Positions 12,713 through 24,415 of a stretch of 64,000 bases of DNA are shown here, one piece after another (position 1 is the stretch's first letter; the number at the start of each line of letters is the position of its first letter). Made by a program: the position numbers and the translations under genes. Origin of the DNA: Otis tarda (Eukaryota > Chordata > Aves > Otidiformes > Otididae); assembly GCA_026413225.1 (NCBI GenBank), contig CM048552.1, positions 133,251,053 to 133,315,052 on the forward strand, in the 5' to 3' direction. Under the pieces are notes generated by a model. That model did no database searches and was not told the DNA's origin. It worked only from the letters and a program-made list of their open reading frames with translations.

Positions 12713-12746
12713 ATGCACACACACATACACGCATATATATATATAG
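12713..12746. repeat. (CA)n/(TA)n microsatellite
   Basis: A short compound run of alternating CA (interrupted by single bases) changes into TATATATATATA. It is purine-pyrimidine alternating DNA, a usual simple repeat. Confidence 0.85.
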
Positions 12747-13285
12747 TTCCAAACTATGAATCTGTTTTGAAAAAGAGGAGGAACAAAGTTTATTGTTTCA
12801 TATTGGCATAGCAACCGGCAGAGAAACTCATCGTCTACACCACATGGCAGGAGAGCATGGAGCCAACTGGTTGTGATAGAAATAGGAACAGGCAAGGAGC
12901 CTGCTGAAAGGCAGCCTGGGGCTGGGAGGCTGCCCTTTCCCACCAGCCTCCATACCATTTGGTCCCAGCAGAGTGAAGCAGGTTATATGGGGATTTTTCC
13001 CTTCCCTCCAAAGCAGCCTCTACAGCTTCATCATAAATGGAATATAGCTTGGGTGAATTAGTATCACCCTGGCGCAGAGCAGAGCTATGAGAAGGTGGGA
13101 AGAGTTATGGTTATCATTAACTGTCTGCACCAAATTTTTTGTTTCCCTACAGTAAGTGTCTATAAAAAGCTCTGACTTCCTTTTAAAGAAAAAAAAAAAT
13201 GAAGCACAGAAGAGTCTATTCTTGCTTAGATGCATGTGTAGGCTGATAGCCAAGGACAGCAGTGAGAGCAAATGCCTTATCAAAG

Positions 13286-13330
13286 TTTTTTTTTTAAAAA
13301 AAAAAGTAAAAAAAACCCAAACAAACAAAC
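13286..13330. repeat. T10A10 palindrome followed by A- and AAAC-rich repeat
   Basis: Ten T residues (13286-13295) are followed directly by ten A residues (13296-13305), a perfect 20-base palindrome. An A run and three AAAC units follow, ending near 13330. Confidence 0.85.
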
Positions 13331-15559
13331 ATATCCCAAGATAGATGCTTAACTGAACCCACTGTGTCACAGTGTCCGAGTTCCTCTCCTTTCCCACTTC
13401 CCTTCACTGCCTATTTAGGCTTGACTGGTCTGCTCAGAGGAGTCCCAAGGGATGGCACTTTCCCACTCTGCGCAGAACTGGGAGAAAAGGTGTAGGAAAG
13501 GGAGAGCTGGAGCCACCAAGCCACCTCGTTCCCTTGCAAGTCAGCAGGCAGCAAGGGCAGCAGCAGGCAAGGTAGAGCCATTCCCTCTCGCCGTCTCCAG
13601 CCCACTACCCCACCAGCTGTCTGCCCTCGAGACAAGAAGCGGACACCACGCTTGGTGGCACAACGTCCTCCCTCTCCATCCTACCTGCCATGGCACATGG
13701 GGAGAGGGAACAGGAGGGCTGGAGCTACAGCTGCCAGTGCCCCACTGGGGCTGTGCCTCCTGGAGTGGGAAATAGCCCCTCACCTCCAGGGAAAAATTGG
13801 GGTTTTCAAGGCAGAAACCTTGTATGGCAACTAAAGCGCAAGCAGTATAAATAATTCCTGTCAATAGAGGAACTGCAAGGGAAATGTTCTGTTACAGCAA
13901 ATCGGCACCTATGTCCCTCATGAAAAGAGTGCATGAAAAATATCTCCCTTATTTCTTAACGGGAATAACAAAAAAGTACATTTAATTTTACTAGTGCAGT
14001 AAAACAAGCATAAGTATTCTCTCCCCATCTTCATAGTTAGCTTTTTACAGAATGATCAATGCCGGCGTATCCCCTTCTCCTGCATGTCCCAAGAGATAGC
14101 TTAAGGAACGTTTTAAAATGTACACTTCTTCATTCATACACACAATGCACATTCCAGTGCTGCTGTACAAATGCTGTGGTGCCATGAAATGACCACATGG
14201 TTCTCCTATTCAGGCTGCTTTTTAAAATGGCAAACAGAGTTTTATCCTGAAGTATCTGCTTTCAGCTGACATTTTTCAATCTTCATAGAAATCCATCAAA
14301 GATATTCTGGCATCCAGGAAGCGAAATAGTTCAGTTCTGAGCTAAAACCTTAAATTTTCAATTTGGAAGACTTACAGATTTTGTTTTGATGCTTTGATCC
14401 AAAATAAACTTTCAGCTTTCCTGCAACAAGACATTGTTTGGTCTTAACTCTTGCTCTAAACCGGTTTGCTCCCTTCTTTCTCACCAGAGCAGCCCATAAT
14501 TCTTTATCTAAATACTTCAGTCTCTTTCCATGACCCATGCTCTGTGCCCAGCCTACGTAGCTCTGACCACGCAAGGACACCATGCCATTCCCCTCGTGCA
14601 CACGCAGGCCCTGATGCATCAGGGGGATGGAGGCCATCTGGAGAGCCTGGTCAGCAGGCTGGAAGGTACGGCAGAGGAGATAAGCCATTCCCAGAAAAGC
14701 ATGATTTAATAAATGCAAGTAATTGTTCTGATGTTCCTGAGGGGAAAAAAAAAAAAAAAAGGAAGCTTTCTTTCCTCTATTCTCTCTCTCCAAATTACAT
14801 CACCTCAGCCCAGAAAGCAAGTGTGCTTAGACACCTGATAAGTGGGAGCTGGACAGACAGGCATTTTTGTGCAGCTGGGCGTAGGCTCTCGAGCTCAGTT
14901 GCAGTGCTCCCCTTTATACACATCACAGCGTCTTGCACTGCAATGGGTGAGGGAAGGAATTTCCAGATCTCCCCGAGAAACCAATTTAGTCCTGAAGGCA
15001 AAGAAGCTGAGTGAATTCCCATTACCTCAGACTTACACTAATTGCATTAAAACCAAGGACCTGCTTAAGAAACAGTAAGACACAATTCAGGCCTTCACGA
15101 CAAAGCTGCTTCTAGATTTCTCTTGCTGTTCGTACGCTTCTGCTGTGTTATTTCACCTCTCCCCACTCCGAAGGAGACCAGAAGCTGCTGAATGACTGAG
15201 AAGGAGGTTATTCTAGAAAACAAGAGCCCAATTCTGCCGCCCAAAGTGACACGAGTGTCCCAAGGAAGTTACAGCTCACACAGCTCACTCAATGGTTCAG
15301 CTGTCATTAGATCCATTCATGGGAAAGCTTGACAAGCCAAAATGACAATGTCTAGAGAACAAGGAAGGCTCAGTGTACCCCTCCTCCTCTCCCCCAGCTT
15401 GTGTCAGGCCTGCTTGTTATGTCTAGTGCTGCCAATTAGTTTCAGCAGCTGCGATGCATGGAGGAAGGCACCATACAAACACTGCAGGAGCAGCTCTCCC
15501 AGCCCTTTAGAGCCCTATGGCTCGGGATTGTATAAATGGGTATGACAGATCCTGCCAGG

Positions 15560-15640
15560 GGAAAGTGCAGAGAGATGAACCAGCTTGCCCAAAATCACAG
15601 GGTAAATCCACAGTTTGGCCAGACCCAGTCTCCTCCACCT
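15560..15640 (+). mobile_element. MIR-like SINE fragment
   Basis: The passage with GAGAGATGAACCAGCTTGCCC followed by AAAATCACAGGG resembles the MIR core, in which a basepair-rich AGAGGTTAAG word is followed by CTTGCCCAAGGTCACACAG. Only about 80 bases are recognisable and there are no poly-A tail or target duplications. MIR-type SINEs are old and present at low level in birds. Identification is by eye. Confidence 0.45.
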
Positions 15641-16149
15641 CCTAATGCCCTGACCACAACGGGACTGTACTCCCAGCAGGAAGAGAGGGTGGGGAGGGCA
15701 CGTATTTCATGGGATGGTGTATCCTCTTCCCTCCCAAAGCACATCCCATCTTTCTTAGGGCCCTCTCCCATCCCAGCTCCTAACCCTACTGTGAAGCAAA
15801 CCCCAGGCTGGCACCACTGGACCTGGGCTGCCGCAGGCAGTGGCAGCACTGGCACTGCAGTGCCCTCAGGGAGACGAGATGGGTGGTCCCCAAATCACTC
15901 TTAGGCAGATCCTCTGGCAGCCACTCCAGGGTTAACACAGAGACACGTTCACATTTCATTTCCTTGGTCAGGTCTTCTGACATGTGCTTGAAACCTGGGC
16001 TCATTTGGAAGACATCAGGATTTTGGGTGGAGCTGTTGCTCACACCCTGGACCAGCACTCAGAGCTTTAGCTTTTAATTTCATTTCAAATCTCTAGAAGT
16101 AAGAGAAATGGGATTTTTCCCCTTTGCTTTCCTCGTAAAAGCACTTGCT
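15641..16149. other. unique non-coding sequence
   Basis: No gene or repeat is recognised. Open frames on both strands overlap here and show no motif. Confidence 0.55.
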
Positions 16150-16503
16150 AACAACTTTTGCAAACCCAACTTTGCCTGAAAGGTGCAGGTCCCCTCCCTC
16201 GGCTGTTTCAACACACAGAGAAGTTACAGCCCTCCACCTGCTCTCGCCCCGTCACCCATAACACGCCGCCAGCGCTCCTGCCCCGCTGCCACAAATCTCT
16301 GGGGAGAAATGAGCCAGGCGGGAGTGGGGCAGCTGGAGATGAAGCGATGGAGAGACACACCACGCTGCCTGCTCTGGGAGCTGTGAGAAGCAGGTCAACG
16401 CTCAGCCAAAACGCAGCACCCATCTGTGCCACGCCGCGGAGAGAGATGCAGGAGGCTTTCAAGGCCAGTGGGCACTGCCTTTGTAGCAGAGCGTGACGTC
16501 GGT
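16150..16503. promoter_or_regulatory. CpG-enriched block ending in a CRE-like site
   Basis: CpG dinucleotides are frequent compared with the flanks (for example ACGCCGCC, GAAGCGATGG, CACGCCGCGG). The block ends with GCGTGACGTCGG, which holds TGACGTC, seven of the eight bases of the cAMP-response element. There is no TATA box, and no transcript can be seen starting here. Call it a candidate regulatory element only. Confidence 0.25.
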
Positions 16504-16883
16504 GCTCTTTACAGGCTTTATTTCACAACAGCATCAAAGAAGCAGAAGGAAGGAGGACAGAAAAACAGTAAGTGATCTTTTATTCACACTGAGAGAAAAC
16601 AAGGAGCAGACCGGAGGGGAGGATCCAGCCTTCCTAACACACGTGCCTTAACTCCTGGGGTGGATGGGGATGACCTCCCTTAGATACACCCACCTCTTTC
16701 CAATGAATACGCAAGGAGCCCCAGAGGACTGCTTCACTATCTGCCTCATACAGAGCGGAGTGGGTTGATGTCCCTCTGGCACACTCCTTCCAAGGATTCA
16801 CTATAAAAGGCCTTTACTCATATTAAGCCTCCTGAGTGCAACAGCTCATCATGTGAATGAAGACCGCAGCGTAAGGCACATAC

Positions 16884-16989
16884 CTGTGTTCGCTGAAGTA
16901 AAGCTGCACGAACAACATCAGCTCTGGCGTTTTCCTCACAGATTTTCTGCAACCTTAATTGTATTCTTTCAATAAAGACATTTGTAGTT
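16884..16989 (-). other. unverified exon candidate (106 nt)
   Basis: On the minus strand an open segment of 35 codons ends in ACACAG directly followed by GTATGT, a good splice donor. The encoded stretch (core FIERIQLRLQKICEEN, then ARADVVRAALLQRT) is rich in E, Q, R and L, like a coiled coil, and is open in only one frame. Against it, the upstream side is A-rich rather than pyrimidine-rich, so the acceptor (GCACAG before AACTAC) is poor. The segment would start in phase 2 and end in phase 0. I do not recognise the protein. It may be chance. Confidence 0.25.
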
Positions 16990-17757
16990 CTGTGCTTTCC
17001 AGAGTTTGTTTGTTTTTTTTTGTTTTGCTTGCTGTGTGCTTTTTTTAAATGCATAAGATGTTTAATAATAGATGCTAGACAGGAGCCTCAATCTAGTAAA
17101 CAGATGGATTTTTTTTCACCTCATTCACTGAAAATCCCACCTCCAGAGCTGATCCAACCAGACAAGGCAGAGAAGACTGGACAACTCCTTGGTTTTCCGC
17201 AGATCCCTCCACGACAGGAGAACAGAAACCTGACAGGCTTCACTTGGGATTGTTGCAAATAGCAGATCTCATGTAAAAGCTCAAAGTTCAGGTGGAGAGG
17301 AGCTGACTTCACTGTTACGAAGCGGTGACACAGGGATGAAGTGGTAGAATGAGGTGGAGAAGAGTGAGACTTCCCCACAGGCCAGCACTGGATATTAGCA
17401 GGCTGGTGTACCAGGGGTTGTTGTGCTCTTCAAATAGCCGAAGGGGCACACGGTGCATGAGATGAGTATCTTGTACTGTACCTCAATGCAGATTTTCTGT
17501 TACAAAACAGCACCTTGTACAGTTCTCAAGGTTTTCTGTTTATTCTGCAGGTTTCCTGGGGTGGCAGAACAGGGCCGGTTTACTTGTTTTTAAACATCGT
17601 GCTACCTCTCTCTGAGTAAAACTGGTGATGTTTATGACACTGAGTGCTCTACAGGTATTTACCAGCTTTACGCAGTGCAACAGGCCAGTGAATAATTTGC
17701 ACATTGCTAAGGCTAAGCCACTTCAAACTCCATCACTGGCTGAACTCCTGGTGAGAC

Positions 17758-17815
17758 TTTTGCCTCCAAAGTGATAAAGTTTTAAAGCAAGTAATTACTT
17801 GTGCTGGAGGCAAAA
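17758..17815. repeat. 11-bp inverted repeat enclosing a 12-bp palindrome
   Basis: TTTTGCCTCCA (17758-17768) is matched by its exact reverse complement TGGAGGCAAAA (17805-17815), separated by 36 bases. Inside the loop, AAGTAATTACTT (17789-17800) is itself a perfect palindrome. The whole could fold as a hairpin with a second small stem. Whether it is transcribed is unknown. Confidence 0.8.
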
Positions 17816-20144
17816 AAAAAAAAGTAGAAAAGAAACCCCAAATCCATCTTCTTTGTTTGTCAGATATTGGTACTCTGCTTCATTTCATAGCCACTACGTT
17901 TTCAAAAAGTAAAACAAATGAAGGAGAGTACAGTGAGTGCCAAGGTCTAAAAGAGATCAATATAAAGACCTGCCCAGAACAGACTGTGCATTAAGACTGT
18001 ACACAGACAGTTTTGCTGACCTCCCTCTCAAACCCCCTGTTTTGGTTGCCGCCTAATTTAATCTGTTCAGCACGAAAGTAAGCAGTGAATCAGATTCTTA
18101 AGCTACCATGCCAGTAGAAGAAAACATCAACAGGAGTTATTCTTGACAGAAATCCTAGTATCAGGAAGACAATATAGCAATGACATGAAGAAAATTTATT
18201 AAAAGCAGATTTGATCCCCTCATGCTCAGATGCTACAGGAGAGGCTGACAGGCTATGCCAGGTACCACTGGTGGTCTGTAGGGCAATTCCCTCTGGCCCC
18301 TGAGTGCTCTGAACGCTTATTCAGACATTGGTCCACCCTCCACCACGCTCACAAAACCGCAACCAGTCCTCAAAAGTGTTTCCAGACCATTGCTTCAAAC
18401 AGGGTAGAGTCTAGCTTTAGGAGTTAAATTTCAGCATCCATGTGTCTTTGCTTATCATTCCATGACAGAGAAACAACATTCACTGCTGGCTCAAGCATCC
18501 AGAAGGTCAGTACGTGGTTTCAGACACAGCCTGGTGCAAAATCGGGCACAGCTACCAGGGTCCCAAAAATTCCACAGCAACGTTTCTTAGATTGTTTTCC
18601 TTCCCCCCAAATCACACACACTCAAGAAGACAACAGAGTAACATTTGTACTGGCTAGCATTTTAACCCAAAGGTGACAGCAAAGTAGAGAATCTATTTAT
18701 CCTGAAAGACAAAGATTACCTAGTAGGAGATGGGGAAAGGACTGTAAGACAGTGGAAAGCATAGAAAAGATTCAGGCAGAGGGGAAAGAAGAGATGTATG
18801 ATCTCTTTTCACTCCCTAAAAAGACAATTTCTACGATGCAGACCAAAGGCTCTCCTTTGCTTCACAGAGTTTGAAGGAAGGGAAGAAAGAGCCAAAGAAG
18901 ACATGGAGCTCTTCTAGCAGCTAGCAGAGCGAGTGTTATGCCAGCGTGCCTTTCAAGAGCTGCAGCACCGGTATCCAAGCATTAATTCCTCCTCATCGCA
19001 TCGCAGAGAGCCAATGGAGTCTCGGCAGATTCCAACTTTACCTTAGCAATGCCCAGTGGAGCAGCTGCACTCCAGAGAGCATCTCGCTCGCATGTCCCCG
19101 AGCTGTCAGCTCGCAGCACATCACTCCAGCCATCTGAACAGGAGGCCAGCAGAACAGGGAAGGCTCACAGTGACCTGCCCACTAACATTTTCCACAGACT
19201 GGAAATCCCAGTCAAATCTCATCCAGTCCCATCGTAACCTCCCTCAATCAAACCTGACAAGGAAAGCCAAGTACAGAATGCATTTCAAGCCTCACCTGAT
19301 CTCCCAAGAGTGCTCAAACCATTTTGATGGGCTTCCTGAAATACTTTCCTGGCTAAAGAGACCTACAAACACCAATTTACAGCAGATGCTTTATTCCATT
19401 TGCCTCCATTTTGGAACCCAAGTGCTGTATTTAATGTTGGGGTGGGAGCCCAAAACAAGCCAAGTCAGGAAGAGGAGATGGACAACAAAAGAGCGGAAGA
19501 GCTGGGACTAGCTACTAATCTATGGTAGAGGTAATTATTATCATTTGAAGGGTATGCTGACAAATATGTTACAATGGAGACTGTTAATCCTTATAATAAT
19601 CTATAAAGGTGCCTCCAAAGTAGAATTGTCTTTACCCATTACCTCTATACCTAGGAACCTAAAAGATGGGATAGGAAACAGTCAATTGGCAAAATTGTGC
19701 TCTCTGAGCTGTATGGCCCATCCCTGCTCCACCGCTGCCCAGCCCCACATGTGTGTGCCAACACAGAGAGCAGAAGGCTTTGTACACAGATCTGATCCTC
19801 AGCACAGTATCTTCCGCTAATAATAAAACAAGAGTCATTTGAGGACATTAAAACAGGCGAATCAAACAAAAAAAAAACCTGGGCTTAGGTTCTCAGGCAC
19901 TGGAAATCAGTGAAGCTTCAGTGATACTAGTTATATTACACCGATTTATTCCTACTAAAGGTCTGGTCTATTAAATCTTTGGGTTTTACTTTCTCTCACT
20001 GGATTCAGGGAAATAGGCTCATTTTTAAAAATAAAAACTTCCTTCTCACTGTCAAGCATCTGTGTTTGAATTCAGCAAAAAAGGAGCAGCAGAAAATATT
20101 CATTTTTCAAACACACTTTTATCATGGCATGTGCAAAAATAAAA

Positions 20145-20285
20145 ATGTAAGGCTATATATATATGTATGGAGAGATTAAAAAAACATTCCATGTATGCAG
20201 CATATGACATATATATGGGATATTCCATACACATATATTTGCATGTATTACATACATGCACACACATATATGGTATATAATGGGC
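20145..20285. repeat. TA/CA-rich alternating tract
   Basis: Many blocks of TATATA, CATATA and ACACATATA are spread over about 140 bases, including CTATATATATATGTATGG at the left and CACACATATATGG near the right. It is degenerate dinucleotide repeat DNA. Confidence 0.8.
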
Positions 20286-21984
20286 CTGTACGTCTACATG
20301 CAGAAACTCATGGCACAGATGTCTGGAGAGAGGGCAAGGAGAAGCCTCCAGACTTTCAGGCATGGTCTCCGCAGGCAACAGGATAAATGTCTCTCAGTGA
20401 CCTTGTGGAACAGAAAATGTTCCTTTCTATAGGGTCAACTGTTGTAGGGCATTCAAGCAGGCATTTCCAGCCCTTCCACATCCTCCAGTAAGATTTCCAA
20501 ACAGAGTAGTTCCCTACTAAATCCTCTGAATTTTCAGAGTTCCTTCAGGAAGGCCTGACGGGTCTCACCCCATCGCATTTCCTATGCCTTTTTCCGTAGG
20601 CAACAAGAGCAGGGGAGCCACGGCAGATCTCTCACTTCAGCAGCAGCAGGTACACCTGAGTGGGTGCATAGGGGGACAGCCCCAGGCCACCCTGCCCCAG
20701 CCCCTCTGGAGTCTGGGTCACCCTTTTTGCTGGTGCCACCATCATCACCATGGGCCTGCATGTCCCTCCAGAGTGGGGCTGAGCAGGGACTGGTGAGAGC
20801 AGATGAGCGATATGGGGGTTAGCCACAAGCACAGGACCCTACACTGAACCCCAGGTGAGAAACTCCTCTAAAGAAGGATCTGCCCCCAGGGAATGTTTCG
20901 TTTGTGCCTTCTAATGCTTTGTGCTAACATGGTAAACTCCATTTATTTGTGCATTGCCAGCTGTTTTGAAAGGGAAACAACAAACCTGAGGAATTTCTTT
21001 CCAACTGTTAAATCAATTATAGGAGAAGCAACACAGTCTGGGTATAACAGAGGCTCCCTGTGACGTCTGCCTTTCACATCCATATAGCAGGGGCTTCCAG
21101 CACATATACAGAAGTCCATTCCTTGGGGGAAGAGAAAGCCAGCTCCTGCATGCTTCCCTCCCCGTGAGCTACACACAACTTTAGGCATCCTTGTGTTGCA
21201 GCATCCCAGTGCAACAGTGGTTGGGATGCAAAAAGGGAATAAACACCAGGCATTTCTATAAAAGGCACCTAAACCTATGCCCATATTGGAGTAGCCTTAT
21301 CCTTCACGCCCAAGATTAAATGCTTTGCTGAATCAACATTTCAGAGAATATATATATTTCTCCTTTTCCAACAAGAAAGGAGAAGATCTGTTGCATCTTT
21401 CTTCCCAGTGGCCTCCTGCAAGCAGTGGTGAAGGCGGCCTGGTTCAGGCAGCCCCAGGTTCCCAGGGATGCCCCTCTCATCTCCCACAGAGCAAAGAGGC
21501 GGGGGCGGAGGGAGTGCCAAAAGGAGTGCCAAAGTTTGCCTTTCCCTTTTCGAAATGTCAGCGCTCATTGATCACTAAATCACTTCAACAGCTTATTAAG
21601 GAGATGTCACAGAGAGTTACTACCAGTCTCCTATTAATTTAAAAATACTAATGGGGTTTTTTTGAGCGTAATCTCTTTCTGAATGAAAAATGCTCCCTGT
21701 ATTAAAACGTGAACTTTCTGGACCCCACTAGCCAATGTGTGAGGCTGTTGATAGTACAAAACACACATTTAGTAGAAATTTTAACCCCGCAATATGTTTT
21801 TAAGGTTGCTCTACAGCTTTGTTGTCTTATTTCTTTATCATTTCAAAGGATCCCCTCCATTTGGCTTTTCCATTTGCAGACACACTGACATTCTCCTGAT
21901 ATATATTATTCACAGGTTCATGTCAATACCAGCATAAGCAGAAGCTATCAATCACTTCTCTGATGATAACAGTAAATAAATAAT

Positions 21985-22075
21985 GCGCTCTTTAAACCTT
22001 CAAAGCACTGCATAAATATCAGTTTGTTTTCACAACCTCCCTTTAAATGTTGAGGTAAGTAGTTTAACCATTTCA
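21985..22075 (+). mobile_element. MIR-like SINE fragment
   Basis: CTTCAAAGCACTGCATAAATATCAG followed by TTTCACAACCTCCC and TGTTGAGGTAAGTAG follows the order of the MIR 3' half: an AAAGCACTTTACAAA word, then CTCACAACCCC, then TGAGGTAGGTA. About 90 bases are recognisable. The copy is old and diverged. The GTAAGT inside it should not be read as a splice donor. Confidence 0.5.
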
Positions 22076-22530
22076 CTAGGCACCAGCTCAGTTTCGAGAA
22101 TGGCTTAAGACCCATATGAATCATTTAGTATATTACCCACAAAAGATGTACATTCTGATACTCAATCTTTACATACAAGACTGAGAAAAGTATATTTTAG
22201 CCCCCAAAAATGAAACTAAAGCCAACTACATCCCATTTTAGAAGAGAGACAGGAAGTGTTTCTTCCACACGGCATTACTGAGCTGTGCTGCCCTTCTCTG
22301 TGGATACCTAAAGCTTCTGCTTCCCCACAAACATGAAGGAGATGGGAGACACCACTGTCTGCCTTCTCCTAGTGCCCTCTTTCCCACAGGACGTGAGGCT
22401 GGAGTAGCAGCTACACATCTCTGTGGCACCTGCAGACAAGTGCTACCTGTGCCGCGCCACTCTCCCACACAAGGACAGAACCTGCCTGCTGCAGGCCTGG
22501 GCACAAAATGAAATAACGGGGAAAAAAAGC
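22076..22530. other. unique non-coding sequence
   Basis: No gene is recognised. The last part (22420-22530) may include a highly diverged continuation of the adjacent CR1, but I could not align it by eye. Confidence 0.5.
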
Positions 22531-22740
22531 TTTTTTTTTTTTTTTATGGTGAGAGTGGTCAAACACTGGCACAGGTTGCCCAGAGAGGTTGTAGAGTCTC
22601 CATCCTTCAAGATACTCAAAACCCATCTGGACGTAGCTCTGAGCAACCTGCTGCAGCTGTCCCTGCCCCGAGCAGGGGTTGGGCTGGATACTCTCCAGAG
22701 ATGCCCTCTCGCCTCAGCTATTCTCTGTCTTTTGCACAAT
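22531..22740 (+). mobile_element. CR1 3' fragment with internal poly-T
   Basis: From 22546 the sequence follows the end of CR1 ORF2 and its 3' part: GAGAGTGGTCAAACACTGGC, then AGGTTGCCCAGAGAGGTTGT, then an SFKILKTHLD-like reading and CTGAGCAACCTGCTGCAGCT. The final ATTCTATG octamers are missing, so the 3' end is eroded. A run of 15 T residues (22531-22545) sits where CR1 copies normally have a short TTCTTT-like word, and looks like slippage expansion. With the preceding A7 and GC it makes a palindrome centred near 22529-22530. Confidence 0.88.
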
Positions 22741-24329
22741 AGAGCTGGGATCCCTCATTTGGACTGCTACGTGCTCATACAAAATAAATACCAATGTCTG
22801 AGGATATCAAAGCATTTCACTGCCTTTTACTTTTCTGTGGGTACAGCCAGAAATGTCATGACCATAGCTAGAGATGTCATCAACTACCCACTCCTGCAAT
22901 AAATGCTGTAGGGAGCCAGACACATGAAACAAAAAACATACACGGAGGACCAAATCGAGACATCTGATTCCAATACGCTGTGCAAGGAGCGGATGGGTGT
23001 TCTCTGTGTTTGGAAGCCTTTCAGCTCTAAAATAAAACTACTGTTCATTCTCCAACAAAAGACTGGGATTAAGTATCATTTTTCTTCTTTTTTTTTCTTT
23101 TCTTTTTGTTCAACAGCTACTAGCCAGACTTCGTAGCATCTTTCTCCCACAGTTTTCCTTCACAGATATAAAAGCTTCCTGCCCATTACCTCTTTGGTTA
23201 TTTCACATCCCATTGATCATTCTGCCTGTCCAGCCAGCAGAACAGCAGCAAACAAGCAAGCAAACTAAGATAAGGCTAGATTTTTGCCCTGGAAAGCTGC
23301 AGCCCCGTGCTGCCTCCCCTGTGCTCTTCTCTCCCTTTCCCCCTCCTTCTCGTATCTTCTTTCATCCCTAGAGACATTTCCAATAGCAGATAAATCAGCA
23401 CTTTGAATTCTGCTTCTGATGTTGTAACAAGCTGGCAACTGGCATGACATGTTGTAGAGAGACACATGTGAATACCTAAGTCAGAAATAATGAGATTTCT
23501 CTCTCATATTCAGCGTGAAATGAGAAGCAAACGACATCACCGCCGAAAACAGAGGAGTGCAAGAAGAGGTGTGGGAAAGGGAGGTAGAAAGAGCAGATAT
23601 ATAATCCATTTTGCTTACTGCAGTGGATTTCAGAAGAAAAACTGTCTCACAGGCAGCACCCTGGGAAACACAGATTTGGAGGGATGGGACATTCGCAGAG
23701 CTCAGCATCTCAAATCCAGGCAGCTCCACCCTGTATTCCAAGGACACATCCCCCGTGGCCAAGCATTGCTGCATGTTGTGGCCAAATGAACCAGCCCTTC
23801 AAATAAAAACATAAGAGACGAAAGGAGGAAACAAAAGAGAAAGGGGATGAAAGGTCCCAGTAAATCAATTAATGTAAAAGTCTGCTTCAGTTTACAGACA
23901 GCACTGGTAATTGCTGTGTGTGTTGCCTGTGATGAATAGGGGCTGGTTACCGTTGCACCACTCATCCTTCTCCGCACGGCTGGGAACCAGTAGAACGCTG
24001 ATCTCCACTGAAAGTCTTTAATTATTGTTAAATTAATCAGGGCAGGGTGTCAGCTCTGGGTTCACGCTTAATTGTCCCATTTTCCCACAAGCTCAGACTC
24101 CCACCTTCCTCCCTCATCCTCCCATCCCCTCCCCAGCTCCTGCACGTGCACCATTTTTAGACTGGTCTAATGCTGGGTCCTGTTTATGCAGCAACAAGCC
24201 ACACAAAGATGTTTGAGATCCTGCATTTCCACTACTTGTCTCTTTGAAAGCTACAACGTAACACAAAACTTTGGAAAGCAAAACTCCAGACATAATTAAA
24301 ACCACAAGACAGGGGGTAGAGTATTTTAC
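22741..24329. other. unique non-coding sequence
   Basis: No gene is recognised. Pyrimidine-rich tracts lie at 23313-23370 and 24099-24140. A patch with TAAT cores (TTTAATTATTG, AAATTAATCAG, CTTAATTGTCC) lies at 24016-24080 and could be regulatory. Confidence 0.55.
23313..23370. repeat. polypyrimidine tract
   Basis: Nearly 60 bases are C or T with few interruptions (CTCTTCTCTCCC, TTTCCCCCTCCTTCTC and so on). It is a usual simple-sequence tract and could form triplex DNA. A similar shorter tract lies at 24099-24140. Confidence 0.7.
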
Positions 24330-24415
24330 CACCAGTGCAGAAGTCAGAGATACCATTGTTGCTGTTTCTACATCACACTGAGGGTACAACCACCTCCCAG
24401 TCCTGATCTCATTCT
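24330..24415 (-). other. unverified exon candidate (86 nt)
   Basis: On the minus strand a strong acceptor, a pyrimidine-rich stretch ending CCACCTCAG, precedes an open segment of 28 codons that ends in CTGGTG before GTAAAA, a middling donor. The reading holds RWLYPQCDVETA. The frame stays open past the donor, which weakens the case. The start phase (two bases of a split codon) matches the end phase of the candidate at 30375-30431. No domain is recognised. Confidence 0.15.

Larger units (their letters stand above)
10046..15559. other. unique non-coding sequence with simple repeats
   Basis: No gene is recognised. The stretch at 12270-12335 is rich in TAATTA, AATTAG and GATAA/TTATC words and could be a regulatory element. 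The stretch at 13430-13790 is GC-rich with overlapping open frames on both strands, none with a recognised motif. At 14350-14793 a minus-strand open frame of 147 codons contains a good-looking acceptor (pyrimidine-rich, ending CCAG, near 14660), but it has no clear donor or recognised domain. A poly-A run occupies about 14742-14760. Confidence 0.55.
16990..21984. other. unique non-coding sequence
   Basis: No gene is recognised. A nested hairpin at 17758-17815 and a TA-rich tract at 20145-20285 are listed separately. The plus-strand frame of 151 codons at 19056-19511 has no motif and is chance-level. Poly-A runs occur near 17812-17823. Confidence 0.6.

Noticed and set aside
14350..14793. Minus-strand open frame of 147 codons with a good acceptor-like site
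   Set aside because: It includes a poly-A-derived run of phenylalanines, has no good donor after the acceptor, and shows no recognised family.
22060..22068. AGGTAAGT word on the plus strand
   Set aside because: It lies inside a MIR-like fragment whose consensus contains GAGGTAGGTA, so it is not a splice donor.
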